Notes under the pieces: generated by a model
The model's database searches: none
What the model saw: only the letters and a program-made list of their open reading frames with translations
Told to the model about the DNA's origin: nothing
Assembly (NCBI GenBank): GCA_004352715.1
Contig: SCFE01000055.1
Location: forward strand, 1,429,296-1,493,295
DNA length: 64,000 nucleotides
Direction: 5' to 3'
Origin: Hofstenia miamia
Taxonomy: Eukaryota > Xenacoelomorpha > Acoela
Position numbers and translations under genes: made by a program
Shown: piece after piece, positions 12,402 through 24,581 of the stretch
Layout of the letters: each line of letters opens with the position of its first letter
Position numbering within the stretch: position 1 is the stretch's first letter

Positions 12402-12977
12402 AAGGTGTTTGTAATTTGAGGATGTAAGTTTAGCCCTATTAAACAAAGTTTCGATTGTATTTATTTTGTATGCTTTGTTACAATTTGAATGGTAAGGAAT
12501 GTATAATCAAGAATTTGTCTTTTTTATGTACCAACTAGTTTCGTATTTCTTAGTAAAATTATGTACGCACACATCTAGAAAANTCATAGTTGTTATTTTC
12601 TTTTTTAAACTTTGAATTTGGTTACATACATAAGGAAGCTTTAAATATACATTGATCTTGGTTTCATCAAGCTTTTCTATTGTATTGTCCTCTTTGTTAT
12701 TGCAAAATAAAGTGTTTGAATATTGTTTGATTAATTTGTGCGGATAACCATTATCTTCAAGTATTTTAAAAACTTTGTTGGTGGCATCTGTAAGGTGTTT
12801 GTAATTTGAGGATGTAAGTTTAGCCCTATTAAACAAAGCTTTGATTGTATTTATTTTGTATGCTTTGTTACAATTTGAATGGTAAGGAATGTATAATCCA
12901 GAATTTGTCTTTTTTATGTACCAACTAGTTTCGTATTTCTTAGTAAAATTATGTACGCACGCATCTATATTTTTCAT
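12402..12977 (-). pseudogene. Penelope-like element fragment (region after the RT core)
   Basis: The minus-strand translation from 12977 gives YIKKTNSGLYIPYHSNCNKA, then INTIKALFNRAKLTSSNYKH, KVFKILEDNGYPHKLIKQYS and NVYLKLPYVCNQIQSLKKKI. This succession (K-x-T-x-x-G-L-Y, K-x-L-x-x-R-A, x-x-N-G-Y-P, x-L-P-x) is the thumb/linker region of Penelope-type retroelements, between the RT palm and the GIY-YIG endonuclease. Neither the catalytic palm nor GIY-YIG is visible. 12402-12582 repeats 12792-12972 almost exactly and is separated by a lone N at 12583, probably an assembly duplicate. The frame is open for about 130 codons, so this copy is younger than the other relics. Confidence 0.7.
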
Positions 12978-12988
12978 AGCGTTGTATA

Positions 12989-12991
<3 letters not shown>

Positions 12992-13032
<41 letters not shown>
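12992..13032. repeat. (TA)n microsatellite
   Basis: About 40 bp of uninterrupted TA. Confidence 0.95.
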
Positions 13033-13035
<3 letters not shown>

Positions 13036-13039
13036 TATT

Positions 13040-13954
13040 GTTATTTTTGAAAAATGTGCATAAGTATTAGAAAAGAGTAGATAATTATTTGGTTTCCACA
13101 TTAGTCTTGGTATTTACAAAAAATGATTACAAAATGGTGAATTTTTATCAGCTTGAAGCATTCACCACACATCATCTTAAAGGCATTTCACTTAGAGAAT
13201 GTTCTGTGACAGCAAAATAACTGCATTAAAATTCATAATAAAACTTATCAATCGGATATAATTGAGCAAAATGCAAAAATGAAATGATGTCAATGAAAAG
13301 GAATTGGGGAGAAGTCTTTCTATCAGTTGATCTAATAAAAACAAATCTTTTTATCCAATTAATCTAGTCAACAAAACTAAGATTTTCATTAATACAGTCC
13401 TTTCACTAGTTACCAAAGCAATGTCAAACTATCTCCAAATGATTTTCAATATAAATTTATAAAAGCATGAAATGCCATTACTTTCTAAGCCGCAGTTAAT
13501 CTGTATATTTTCACACTGTGTTTTCCATTGTTTAATTCAAGACGAAAATCATTGGTAGAAATCCTCTACGCTTGGTGAACAAATGTCTTGTTTGATCAAT
13601 TTAATGATTCCTTTAGACTACGAATACCTTGATCAGGATTATAATGCAAATATTAAACTAACAATCAATGAAGACGACTTTTCAAAGGAGATTTAAGTGC
13701 ACTTATACAAAACATCCTGACAGTTACTAAGTAACACAGTGTAGAAAAACTCAGTAATTTCATGCTTATCTCTATTTTTCAATGTACTTAAAATTTATTA
13801 GTGATTCTTCAACAAACAGTACTTAAAGAATTCCACTTTTCCTAATAAAACAACATACTAGACCACCTTGGATTCTGGTTTAAACAACGTTTCTACATGC
13901 TTTTATTAATTGCTAATAGGACAAACCTGAAACCAAATTGACCGAATAAACATA

Positions 13955-13955
<1 letters not shown>
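13040..13955. other. AT-rich stretch without recognisable feature
   Basis: No coding, RNA or element signature seen on either strand. Confidence 0.45.

Positions 13956-13958
<3 letters not shown>

Positions 13959-13991
<33 letters not shown>
13959..13991. repeat. (TA)n microsatellite at gap edge
   Basis: TA dinucleotides run into the gap at 13992-14134 and resume after it, so the gap is probably a collapsed TA tract. Confidence 0.9.
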
Positions 13992-14134
13992 NNNNNNNNN
14001 NNNNNNNNNNNNNNNNNNNNNNNNNNNNNNNNNNNNNNNNNNNNNNNNNNNNNNNNNNNNNNNNNNNNNNNNNNNNNNNNNNNNNNNNNNNNNNNNNNNN
14101 NNNNNNNNNNNNNNNNNNNNNNNNNNNNNNNNNN
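13992..14134. other. Assembly gap (143 N) in TA tract
   Basis: Flanked on both sides by TA-rich repeat. Confidence 0.95.
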
Positions 14135-14154
14135 TATATATACATGTATATATA

Positions 14155-14783
14155 CATTCTGTTCCATAAGTCCCTACGTTTCAAATTACCACTGCACTTA
14201 ATCAATAATACAAACAGACATTATCATTAATATAATCAATACATCTATAGTTAACAAGCAAAAACTAACATCAAAAAGTAATCCAAGTACAATGACTAAT
14301 CGCAAGGGTCGACTTGCAACCCATCAATATCAATGCAAAAATGTAGTCGACGAAAAGTACATGCAAAAATGTAGTCGACGAAAAGTACGTGCATGAATCT
14401 TTGGAAGAGATTCCATTTTAAAGTTAGCAAAAGCATTGCGAATTGCCTGTTTCAGATCATAGATTCCTCTACGTCGCAACTCAGCAATGAAGTCGTTTTT
14501 CAGCAACTCAATGTATCGTTGGCTGTCCATTCGACCCTCAATAAAGAATGGGCCAATCAAATATTCTTTTGCCATAGCAGCCCAGACCATGATGTTTGGT
14601 GAGTGTTGCACAACCTGATCCCAAAATTGTGGATTTTCATTGCTCCAAAAGACCACATTATGCGCTCTGGCAGATGAATAGATGGCACATTCATCAGAGA
14701 AAACAGCCAGTCACTCAGGCGTGGCGAGCGTTATGCTTAAATGCAGTAGTAATTTAAAACTTAGGGACTTATGGAACAGACTG
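14155..14783 (-). mobile_element. Internally deleted Tc1-like element with terminal inverted repeats
   Basis: The two ends match as inverted repeats. The left end carries TCTGTTCCATAAGTCCCTA (from 14158), and the complement of the right end carries the same string up to 14780. Similarity continues inward for about 40 bp. Both sides are flanked by TA microsatellite, as expected for TA-targeting Tc1 elements, although an exact TA duplication cannot be defined there. At 629 bp it is about a third of an autonomous element. Confidence 0.8.
14330..14735 (-). pseudogene. Tc1-like transposase remnant inside the deleted element
   Basis: The minus strand reads LAVFSDECAIYSSARAH (first catalytic Asp in FSDE), then ENPQFWDQVVQHSPNIMVWA, EYLIGPFFIEGRMDSQRYIE and LKNDFIAELRRRGIYD. 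It then jumps directly to LKQAIRNAFANF and a C-terminal RTFRRL segment. The block that should hold the second Asp and third acidic residue is missing between RRGIYD and LKQAIR. One nonsense codon precedes LAVFSD. At 14332-14387 a 28-bp unit is repeated in tandem. Family assignment rests on the FSDE and MVWAAM blocks. Confidence 0.8.
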
Positions 14784-14789
14784 AATATA

Positions 14790-15460
14790 TATATATATAT
14801 ATTAAATTTTCAAAAAAAGCAGTTGAAATAACTCACCAATCACTTATAAATTTTTTTCTGGCAATGACGTGATCAAAAAACTTATGTTTTTAAATCAGTA
14901 GCTTCGATTTATTTTAGAAACATTAAAATATATAGATAATCAATTTTTTTTTATAATAAGTTTCTTTGAAACATACGATGTCAAACCCGAAGTCAAGCAA
15001 AGCACCAAATTTTACGATGTCAAGCATACAGTTTTACAAATTAATAAAAACATTTTGATTATTTGTTTCTAAATTCTTTTCAGACAAATGTATTAATATT
15101 ATTGAAAATTTTTATGCAAATACAGCGGATTATATGAGATTTGTTAATTCCTTTAATTAAATGTTTATGTTTGCATAATTAATTTTAAGTTAAATTGACG
15201 TTCTTATATTTTGCAAAATTTTAAATAGAGAAATATTTAAGTAAATGCCAAGATATTCTTGTATCTAGAAAAAACTCATAAGATACTGCTAGCATAGCCT
15301 TTTTATTCACATATTTGCAAAAACAAAATCTAAAAAATCAACAATCAATTTGAACTTTAATCTTAAATTTGAAGAAAATATTTCAAGCGCCCTGTGAATT
15401 ATAAATAATTTGTTAATATAAGAAAATGATACAGTAAGCTACGAACAATAGTCAGGCTCT
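14790..15460. other. AT-rich stretch without recognisable feature
   Basis: Starts with a short TA tract (to about 14803). Nothing else supported. Confidence 0.45.
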
Positions 15461-15464
15461 TTTT

Positions 15465-15931
15465 ATTAACGGTTAAACGAAGTGTGATGAAATTTTGTTA
15501 CCCCAAGAACAACTAGAATAAGATTTTAAGCTCAAATCAAATTAAAAGAACCTGATATTTTGTAACTTTTCCACATTTTTTTAGGTAGTTTTTGTCTGCA
15601 CAATATGGGAATCATCTTACTAAGATTCAACAAAAACATCAATAGTCTAAGTTTGTGGTAGCTTTGTTACCCAGATAGAAATCATTTGCCTTAAGATGAT
15701 TTCTAGTTTGTTATAGTAATACCATGCTTGAAAAACTTAGACTATAGATGTTTTTGTTGAATCTTGGTAAGCAAAGTTAGGATGATTCCCATATTGTGGA
15801 AAGAAAAACTACTTAATAAATGTGGAAAAGTCACAAAATATCAGGTTCTTCCTCGTTGATTTGAGCTCAAAATGCTATTCTAGTTGTTCTTGGGGTAACA
15901 AAATTACCCTAAACTTAGTTTAACCGTTAAT
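15465..15931. repeat. Long palindrome / foldback element (467 bp)
   Basis: The left arm (15465-15652) begins ATTAACGGTTAAAC and the right arm (about 15738-15931) ends in its complement. Arms match over nearly 190 bp, including AACAACTAGAATA, AGAACCTGATATTTTGT, ACAATATGGGAATCATC and TTCAACAAAAACATC. The roughly 85-bp centre holds a second small hairpin (AGAAATCAT...ATGATTTCT). This is the structure of a foldback MITE. I see no clear target-site duplication and no coding frame. A transcript through it would form a long hairpin RNA. Confidence 0.9.
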
Positions 15932-15934
15932 GGA

Positions 15935-16790
15935 GTATATTAAGCTTAAAATATAGAAAAAAAATCAAATTGATTGCTGGGTGAACTTTTTCAAATTTTC
16001 AATTACTGATATCTAAATATTTTAATAACCGTTTACCATAATGTGATGCCAAGTAATATATATATATATATTTTAAAAAATTTGAATTTATGTATATTTA
16101 TATATATCATTACTGTGAATTGAACAGCTTATGTAGCAAATGTCTTACAAATTATATATTTTATACAGACAAGATATTTTCACGTCTATACTGGCATTTG
16201 ATAATTTTTATCTCATACCTCTGTGACCAGAAGTTCCCACGCATTGAGAAACCTACATACTTTGTATGCACACAATTTCTATCAAGATAAGATCGATCTC
16301 GTTGTTTGCATTTCAAAAAAAAATTCTAGATATAGCTTGTCTTTAACAATTTAGTATTTTTAGGGTCGGCAGTAGCGTGGTGGGAAACAACTTGAACACA
16401 CTGATATATTACCGTACTTACGGGTCAGCTACAATATTTACTGCATAACATTTTAATGGAAATTTCTCAACTAAAATGCAATGTTAGCATTAGATTTATT
16501 GAAAAGGATGAAACAATGCCTTGAAGAGGATCAATAACTTGTATCTTGATTTTCTTGTAAAATTAACCCAGGTTAAACAAATTTGCAAAATTTCATAACC
16601 AAATCTCAATCCCAAAAAGACGTTAGTGTGTCAAACAAAACCCGACTAGACTCGATGGCATATCTGCTTCTGCACTTAGTACAAAAAGTAAGAACAGATT
16701 TATAATACAATAAATTGACATTGATTCTTTTGTTTTTCAAATTGTTCTTCCAATTAGAAACAAAAGCAAAATCTAATGCAGTAGCAATAT
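15935..16790. other. AT-rich stretch without recognisable feature
   Basis: Contains a short TA tract at about 16058-16073. No gene recognised. Confidence 0.45.

Positions 16791-16794
<4 letters not shown>

Positions 16795-16861
<67 letters not shown>
16795..16861. repeat. (TA)n microsatellite
   Basis: About 66 bp of uninterrupted TA, the longest in the window. Confidence 0.95.
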
Positions 16862-16862
<1 letters not shown>

Positions 16863-16864
16863 AA

Positions 16865-19070
16865 TAGAAAGAACAAGCATATGAAAAAATATTGCTAGAA
16901 TACAAAGCGACAATGGGAATTGTACATGCTATATTCAATAACACTTCCACTCGTTTAAGCAAACATTAGTAACATGAAAAAAAAATTGACAAGTTTAAAA
17001 ATTTAGACTATCTGTGTTAACATCAATTAATAAATGCACTATATGAGTTCCATATGAAATTTAGGTTGCAATGATGCAAGATGAATTACCGGTTATATCA
17101 GCATTCAAATTATTTTATTGAATCTAAAAATGGGTAATATATAATTCTCATATAATGAACTTAGAACATGTTTCAATATTGATAAAGGAGATGAAGTATT
17201 CAAATAATTTTTAACACAAAGCAATTGAAATATGGAAAGCAATTCTAACAATCATGCTTCCCTTTGATGTAGCATGCGCGTGATTTGAATTTCAGAAATT
17301 TCATGCTTCACTTATTCATGACATTTTAGTTACGCCCCTAGTGACAGAAATGGTTATTTTTACATTAACGCTTTTAAATATGTTGGGATAGCAGTCTTGC
17401 AGAAAAGCAATAAGCTAATGAAATTTTAATGTATTTGAAAATGTGTTGCCTACGCATTGAATTCGGAAGGTATTTGAACAAAGTATGGTAGAGAAAGCCG
17501 ACAAACGTCTAAGATTTAGAGAGCAGCACTCGCTAACTCGTCTGACATTTTGTATACAACGTTCGTCAATTTATACTGATATTTTGAAGCTAAAGCTCTA
17601 TATATTCATGTAAAAAAACAAACGAGACATATTCAGAGTGAAAACTCTTGAAAGCACATCTTCGCAATGATATATTTGAAAATTACATGAGCAATCAAAT
17701 AATGCCTGTTTTCCTTGCAATCTGAAATATGAGTTGTTAAGATTTATGCTAAACTTATTTTAAAATCAATTAACCCTATTACTACTAGCATTACTTTTAT
17801 AAGCAACAAATCAATTTGTCCACATTTTTGATCAATTTTATCAAAGCCTGTTAAGAAATATTGAAAAGCTTTTGTTATTTTAAATAGAAAATAAGAGGCA
17901 TTAATAATCAGGGTTGGAATAATACTAAATGCAATAGAATATTATTTGACCCTCAATTATAATACTTGTAGAATTCCAATTCCTTAACAATTAACCTATC
18001 ATATAGAAAAAAACTAGCCAAAATCTGTAGGCGTTTTTCAGTTGTACAAATTTCTACATATTTTATAGCTGTATTCCATGAGTATATTCTAATAAAATTA
18101 TCAGTGAGACATTGTAACACTTAACAAAATATAGACCATCTTATCTTATCTTTTTGGTTGAAAATAAAGGATGTCTTCCTATAAAGGTTTATTCTAAAGC
18201 TATAAAATATATAGTTGTATGCAAAAGTCGTCATTTGAATAAAATCTAAACTATATGCTTGTGCATATAAAATAAGGCTGCTGCAATAATGTGCAAAAAT
18301 GTAATACTAATAACACCATTAAAAAGTATAAGTTATATTTTCATTATCTAAAAATAATTTTAAATTTTCGCGTAGGAGTTGCATAACAACCGGTAATTTC
18401 TTCAAAATAGTACGCATCGCAAATGAAAAAATGTAGTTCCATTTGATGGTGTTTTGACTTTCATTGGTATTTGCAAGAAGAACCAATAATTTCATGGGGA
18501 TGCTAGTCTTCTATTTACAAATGATATAATTGGAAATGCCCAGGTCAGAACAACTCACTAAATGTATCAGAGAGAATGCAATTACAAGACACATTGGTGG
18601 CAAAATTTGATATGTAGTGCTGTTTTCTTTAATAAGTGTATGGTAGTTTGAATATAGACTTTCAAATTTCCCTAATTTTCTAGAAATATAAGAATTCGCA
18701 TTTTACACTTGATTTATTTTGTGCAATGTATTATTCAGTGTACTTATTGCAAGATGTAGACGTGTACTTCAAGGCGAAACAATTTAATTTTACTTAAATC
18801 AGTGTTTGGAGGATTTTATGTGACTAAAACATTCTGATGACCTCTTGAAAAAATACCGGAATGACCTCTGGCTTTAAAGTGGTCTACTAGGACCACCCAT
18901 GTAATTTAAATATCTCGCTTCTTTAAGCGAGCTCATACTTGCATGTGAATTCAGCATTTTCTTTAGTGGCAATTGATTCTTACACACACACGTTAACAAT
19001 TGCAGTAATATGGTAGGAATAAAACAAACTGTTTATAATTTATTTAATTGTTCTTGCTTAACACTGATTA
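16865..19070. other. AT-rich stretch without recognisable feature
   Basis: No gene, RNA or element recognised on either strand. Confidence 0.45.
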
Positions 19071-19076
19071 ACTTTA

Positions 19077-19262
19077 ATTCTGTTGTTGTAAAAATAACGA
19101 TATTTCCTGGACAATTTGGAAGTGCTAGTTTCCAATCTGTTAAATATGAGAACACTTTTTCTCTATCACGTCAGGTTTTCCTAAAATGTGCACTTTGAAT
19201 TTTTCTTAAATTGCTGTATTTGCATAAATTGTTTAACTATTGTGAAAAAGTAACGATTTATT
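19077..19262. repeat. Diverged interspersed repeat, partner of 39320-39498
   Basis: Its complement aligns with 39320-39498 across about 180 bp. The best conserved part is TTTTTCTCTATCACGTCAGG, followed by TTGCTGTATTTG and CTATTGTG blocks. Type of element unknown. Confidence 0.65.
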
Positions 19263-19264
19263 GA

Positions 19265-20460
19265 CTCATTGTGAAGCTTCATTTTAACAGAAATTTAATT
19301 GTTGTATAAAAAAGCTGTCAACAGCATGCACAAACAGCTTTATGAGTAAAGGAGCAGTGTGTTATAGCAATAGTACTTCATTATGCGAAAATTTTTAATG
19401 ACAGTATGCCATCACCATAAGGAAAACTTCTAAACATTTAAAATGTATTTCCATATATAAGTGAAATTATTTTGCCAAATCTCAACCTCAGATCATCACA
19501 AAATTTGATAAAAATGTTTTCTGGGCTTATTTTGGAAATCAAGTTGGAGATCAACGCAAGCCTTGAGCTTCACACAGGGCTTATTGCTGTGGCTGTTGTT
19601 TGACTAGTAATTCATGGCAAATTTTGGTTCTTTTGAGTGGTAAACTTGATGCAGCATGTGAATGCAATGAAAACATAACGAGCAAAAGAAGAGGGCAATG
19701 ATTTGGTATGGGATCTGGACTTTCTTTACAGTTTCTTTCTACAGTTCTTTTATTTTCTAAATGAGATCAAAGAACATGCTAGATTCCAATGCATCACTTT
19801 GTAGAACAACCATCATGAAAAACTGAGACTAAAGAGTAGGGGGGCTGGGAAGGCTTGAGCAGCCAATATTGCCACATATTTTGCATCAAATCTTTTTAAC
19901 TATATAAAATTTAAACTTTTTATAGGAAGGAGCTCAGTTCAGCTCTTCCAATAATAATATTGTTCCTTAGCTTCCATGTTTTACCAAAGAAGTTCATCTT
20001 GCTCATTGCGTTTACTTCAAAGGTCTTCTTGACAAGCTTGGCACCACATAAAACTTCTGCAACTGAAATTTGCTTACATTTTCATCTAAGAGTAGTTGAA
20101 AATCATAATTGGAAATTGATGAGTAATGACAAATTTCCATTTCAAGAGCATTCTAGAAGAATGTTGAAAACTTTCAAATGGTTTGTTGTTGAATGATTGG
20201 GAAGATCCACTTGTTGGACTCCCATCCTGAAATTTGTTGTGCAAATTTAAGCAATTTTACCGGGACTTCAAAACAATCGAAATAAAATACCAAGGAAGAT
20301 GAGATTGTACTATGATGGCTATCTGAAATAATGCTGTTTTTTGAATAAGAAGCCCCGTAGAAAATTCAGGATGTGAAAATTTATGAATTAGATTCAACCT
20401 TTTGTAAATTTTACGATTTAATTACCTAACGTTGCTTATCACTAATTTCGTGTTAATGCC
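19265..20460. other. Stretch without recognisable feature
   Basis: An open frame at 19960-20196 (78 codons) has a hydrophobic start but no recognisable family. Otherwise nothing. Confidence 0.4.
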
Positions 20461-20462
20461 AT

Positions 20463-20491
20463 ACTACTACTACTACTACTACTACTACTAG
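20463..20491. repeat. (ACT)n tail of LINE
   Basis: Triplet run directly abutting GGCTTTATTAAA. On the minus strand it reads AATAAAGCC then (TAG)n, as expected for a LINE with a microsatellite 3' tail. Confidence 0.85.
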
Positions 20492-21495
20492 GCTTTATTA
20501 AACTGTAGATAAGTATACAATAATATAGAATAACATTAATATAAAAAGCATTATTAATATTTACAAAAATTAAATGATTTTTTGCAGTTACTGCATAAAC
20601 ATAAAAAGAATCGTTTACATCCATTACTTTCATATGAATTTTCTAAAAATTCATAAAGAATATCGTACATTTTCTTTTTGTTAATTTTTGGATTTCCAAA
20701 GAAATCAAAATTGTATTCCCGAATTAAATAATTCCCAATGCAGCAAATTCTATTAAAGTACCAATGATCACTAGTATTTTTCTTCGTTTTCTTTATAACA
20801 AATAGTAGACTTTTAGTTTTTCGATTGTTTTTGAATTCAAATGAAACATAGTCTAAAATATTAATTAAATCATANTATAAAAAGCATTATTAATATTTAC
20901 AAAAATTAAATGATTTTTTGCAGTTACTGCATAAACATAAAAAGAATCGTTTACATCCATTACTTTCATATGAATTTTCTAAAAATTCATAAAGAATATC
21001 GTACATTTTCTTTTTGTTAATTTTTGGATTTCCAAAGAAATCAAAATTGTATTCCCGAATTAAGTAATTCCCAATGCAGCAAATTCTATTAAAGTACCAA
21101 TGATCACTAGTATTTTTCTTCGTTTTCTTTATAACAAATAGTAGACTTTTAGTTTTTCGATTGTTTTTGAATTCAAATGAAACATAGTCTAAAATATTAA
21201 TTAAATCATATCTTCCATGGATTATATCTATTAATTGATGGACATCCTTTAATTGAAGAAATAATGAAACTGGTAGGAGTTTATAGTAAACTAAAGCATT
21301 TTTGTATGCAATATTACTAATCCATCTTAAACATTTTTTTTGAAATTTTTCAAGTTTGTCTATATCTGTACAATAACCTTTTGGATTTTCTAAATTGCTT
21401 ATGAATTTGCTGGTAAAACAGTAGTTAATAGTTTGCCTGTTTGGGAATTTTTCAGGATATTGTTTATATGGAAATTGTAATGTTATAAATCTCAT
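20492..21495 (-). pseudogene. LINE ORF2 C-terminal region and 3' UTR
   Basis: The minus-strand frame from 21495 encodes about 200 residues, including DIDKLEKFQKKCLRWISNIA, YYKLLPVSLFLQLKDVHQLI and a final CLCSNCKKSFNFC cysteine cluster. The L-E-K-x-Q-x-x-x-x-R-x-I...L-P-V-x-L-x-x-R/L layout is the post-RT C-terminal domain of jockey/CR1-like non-LTR elements. It ends in a short 3' UTR and the triplet tail at 20463-20491, giving minus-strand orientation. 20540-20874 and 20876-21210 are near-identical copies joined by one N (20875), probably an assembly duplicate. No RT catalytic core is present, so the copy is heavily 5' truncated. Confidence 0.7.
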
Positions 21496-21499
21496 GGTG

Positions 21500-24400
21500 A
21501 TACATCCATTCGCTTTAGCTGTAGATTAACTACTGAGGGATACATCGTACACTAATGATTACACGCTAAACTTCTTTTCTAGGTATGACAAATGTCCGTG
21601 GTAATAATCTTTTAATGAATTTTCTGATAAATGTCTTCTAGTCCTGACCTAATCTTTATGTGATAGTTATTAGAAATGAATCAGTATTAAAATTTAATGG
21701 ATAGTCTGATAAGTTGCATAGTGCGTAATTGAATAGCACCTTAATGTGTAAATTCTATTTGGTTGAGACTGTTCCGCTATGACACACTGATATCCGTTTT
21801 GTATTAAATTCTGTGCAAATTTTTAGAGGAATGATTTCATGAATGTAGTATTTGTACTTTAAAATAGGTGTGCGAATACATTTGTCATCTGTAAGCTTTC
21901 TTAGTAAAAACGGGAGAGGCGGATATTTTGGATTTCCGATCAAAAAATTGACACTTTCTTACCTCTGCTCGATATAAGTTGGCTTTGTGATGAAGATTAT
22001 TTGGTTCTTAGATAAATACTTGCCTTTTGTGGGGACAAAGAAGTCAATGCAATCATTCAAACAAGAGAAGCTGCTAGAATAATCTCGGTTGAAGATCTTT
22101 TATAAATGGAATAGATCAAAAATAATATGATAGAGCTTAGATATGATTTCTGGATTCAAATTCATACTTCTTAGATTACAAAAAGTTTGCTTTCAAGAGC
22201 TGTCAAAGAACTGTATGGATACTTTGGATATGTACTGACTTATGAATTGAAAAAGGTTTGCATATAAGGAGTATTTGATAACTTAGTTTTAAAAGACACC
22301 AATTTTTCTCCCATTTATTAGTAAAGATGGGAGTGTCACATTCACGTAACTCCGCTACTGTCTACATCTCACATGGGAATCTTCAGGTATTGCAATGAAA
22401 GTCATCAAGTCGATTTTCACCGGAGTAAAATTTGCATAAGTTTAGTTTCAATAAATCAGTGCCCTATTATCCAAGATAACCCTGGTTTTATTTTTATATT
22501 TTATTCGGGGCTGAAATATATTGTTTATTAGTTGACCCACCAAGCCCCCTTTCACCTCTGTCACCAAATATTTGTACATCTCACCAATATATTTAGAATT
22601 AAATTTTTAAATTAATAACTTTGTATGCTGAAGCAAACAAAAGCAGAAAGTAAATCTTTTATGTCCTTATATAAGTTTACAAACATATTTATACACTCAA
22701 CTTTATGAATTTTAATTTGAAATGTTATTGTTCGCATTGTAGTGTTTTATTAGCGTGAGATTACAGTTAGAGTGACGCACACCACACCTGTTTTGATTAA
22801 AGTGGAATCGGACGATCCGGTTTTACGTTTGATTCATTAATTAAATCATAAATTACTCATTAAAATATACATTTTGCTCAAGATCTTCTTCTGCGCATGA
22901 ATTTTTTATAGCATAGAAGCTAATTAGCTTACCTATTTATTTTCGCATGCAAAAATATATTTCAAACAGTGAGGAAATTACAGAAATTCTCGAACATTGC
23001 TGACCATATGTTTATGCCACTTAAAGCCAATTATTATATATTAGAACTAGGGTTTCTATCATTTGTTAATTTGATTTCTTAGAAAAGTTTAAATAAACCA
23101 TAAAATGAAGAAAATAAATGAACATTTTTGTAATTTTCATTTTAAGCAAAGACTTTCGTTCTATTATTTGCAACGAATGAAAATATACAGTATATCATTT
23201 GATTCATCAAAAATCTTTCACCAATATTAGAGGTTCTGCAAACAAGTTACTAGTCCCATTAAATTTCTGGTACCATGGTTACATGCGGTTTTGCAAGGCA
23301 AAATTTGCAAGAAATATTAGTAATATTCAGAAATCTGACATTACAGTTTCTTCATTTATGATGTCAATCCCACGTTAGTCCCATAACAACTGCACTATTT
23401 AGATTCGCGTGCGACTGAATGGTGGAGCAGAACACCTAAAATATTGATAGGCATAAAATTTCAGTAATTCCCAAAAAAAAATTTTGTTAATTCTGTCACA
23501 CTATGACTAAACAAAGGGCTGGGTAAATGATCAACTTCAGAAAAACACATAGATATGATCAACATCTACTTGATATGCATAATTTCTATTCGAAATCTGT
23601 GAAATGAGTTTATTATAAACTAAATAAGTATATGACGATATCATGAAAAATATCTTAAAATATGGTTGTATTAACATTAAGAGAAAAGCATACTTCACAT
23701 TGTTTCCAGATTTTGATTTGCTTTCAAGGGTAAATGTGACATTTTATATCCTTCACTACAGGAATACATTGATGTTGATGGATATTATTCAATAATTAAA
23801 TTTCTCTCAATATCGGGTTGAATCATCTGTAATTGTGTGTTAATCTTAATTGATGTCTTATTTGAAGCACGGGGAATTGGTGGCCATGATGACTTCTACA
23901 GAATGCATTGCTTTAATAAAAAAATTTCAGTCGGTTTGAGTATGGATTTCTTGCATAAATTTCTGAATCAGAACTATGAAACTTAAAGCTTATTTTTAAT
24001 TTCACTTTTCTGTAAAAAAAAATTATTGCTGCATTCCATGATTCGACATTGAATTTCAATGGATAATTCTTTCAGGGGTTTGCAGGCCAGCAGTTGTAGC
24101 CGGCTGAGATCTAATTAGTAAAAGCTATGGGCACCATAATCAGTGAAGCTAACGCTGAGGCCGAATCCGGCCTTAAGCAATAACACTACAAAATTTTAGT
24201 AATTAATAGAAAGATCATTAATGAAAATGAAACATCAAGGGAATCAAGGTTTGCAGTTTGCACTTTACAGCCTCGAAGCATAAATACATTAGTCGTGAAT
24301 CAGGTGGATAAGTAACTAAACTGTAATCAATTGAACCACAAATAATGTATGTAGTGAGCAATAAATAAACTTTAAATTTCTTTTGAACACTTCAGTCATG

Positions 24401-24575
24401 AAAAAGACGTGACTAATATATTCCTGCTACGACCGAAAAATTCTCCACTATAATTGACATTGAAGCCTATAAAGTATGCAATGATTACAGGCTGGGAAGA
24501 TGAGTTGACGGAAAAGCTCATTAAAGATACCCAGACTAATATTGAGCCAATAATGTGAAAACAGTGAGCTTTTTA
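21500..24575. other. Stretch without recognisable gene
   Basis: About 3 kb of AT-rich DNA. A small GC-richer patch at 24090-24170 is discussed as a possible tRNA-like promoter fragment. No coding exon is supported. Confidence 0.45.
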
Positions 24576-24581
24576 GGAAAA

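Noticed and set aside
16606-16962. 118-codon minus-strand frame
   Set aside because: Its centre is a translated TA microsatellite (Ile-Tyr repeats), and the flanks show no domain.
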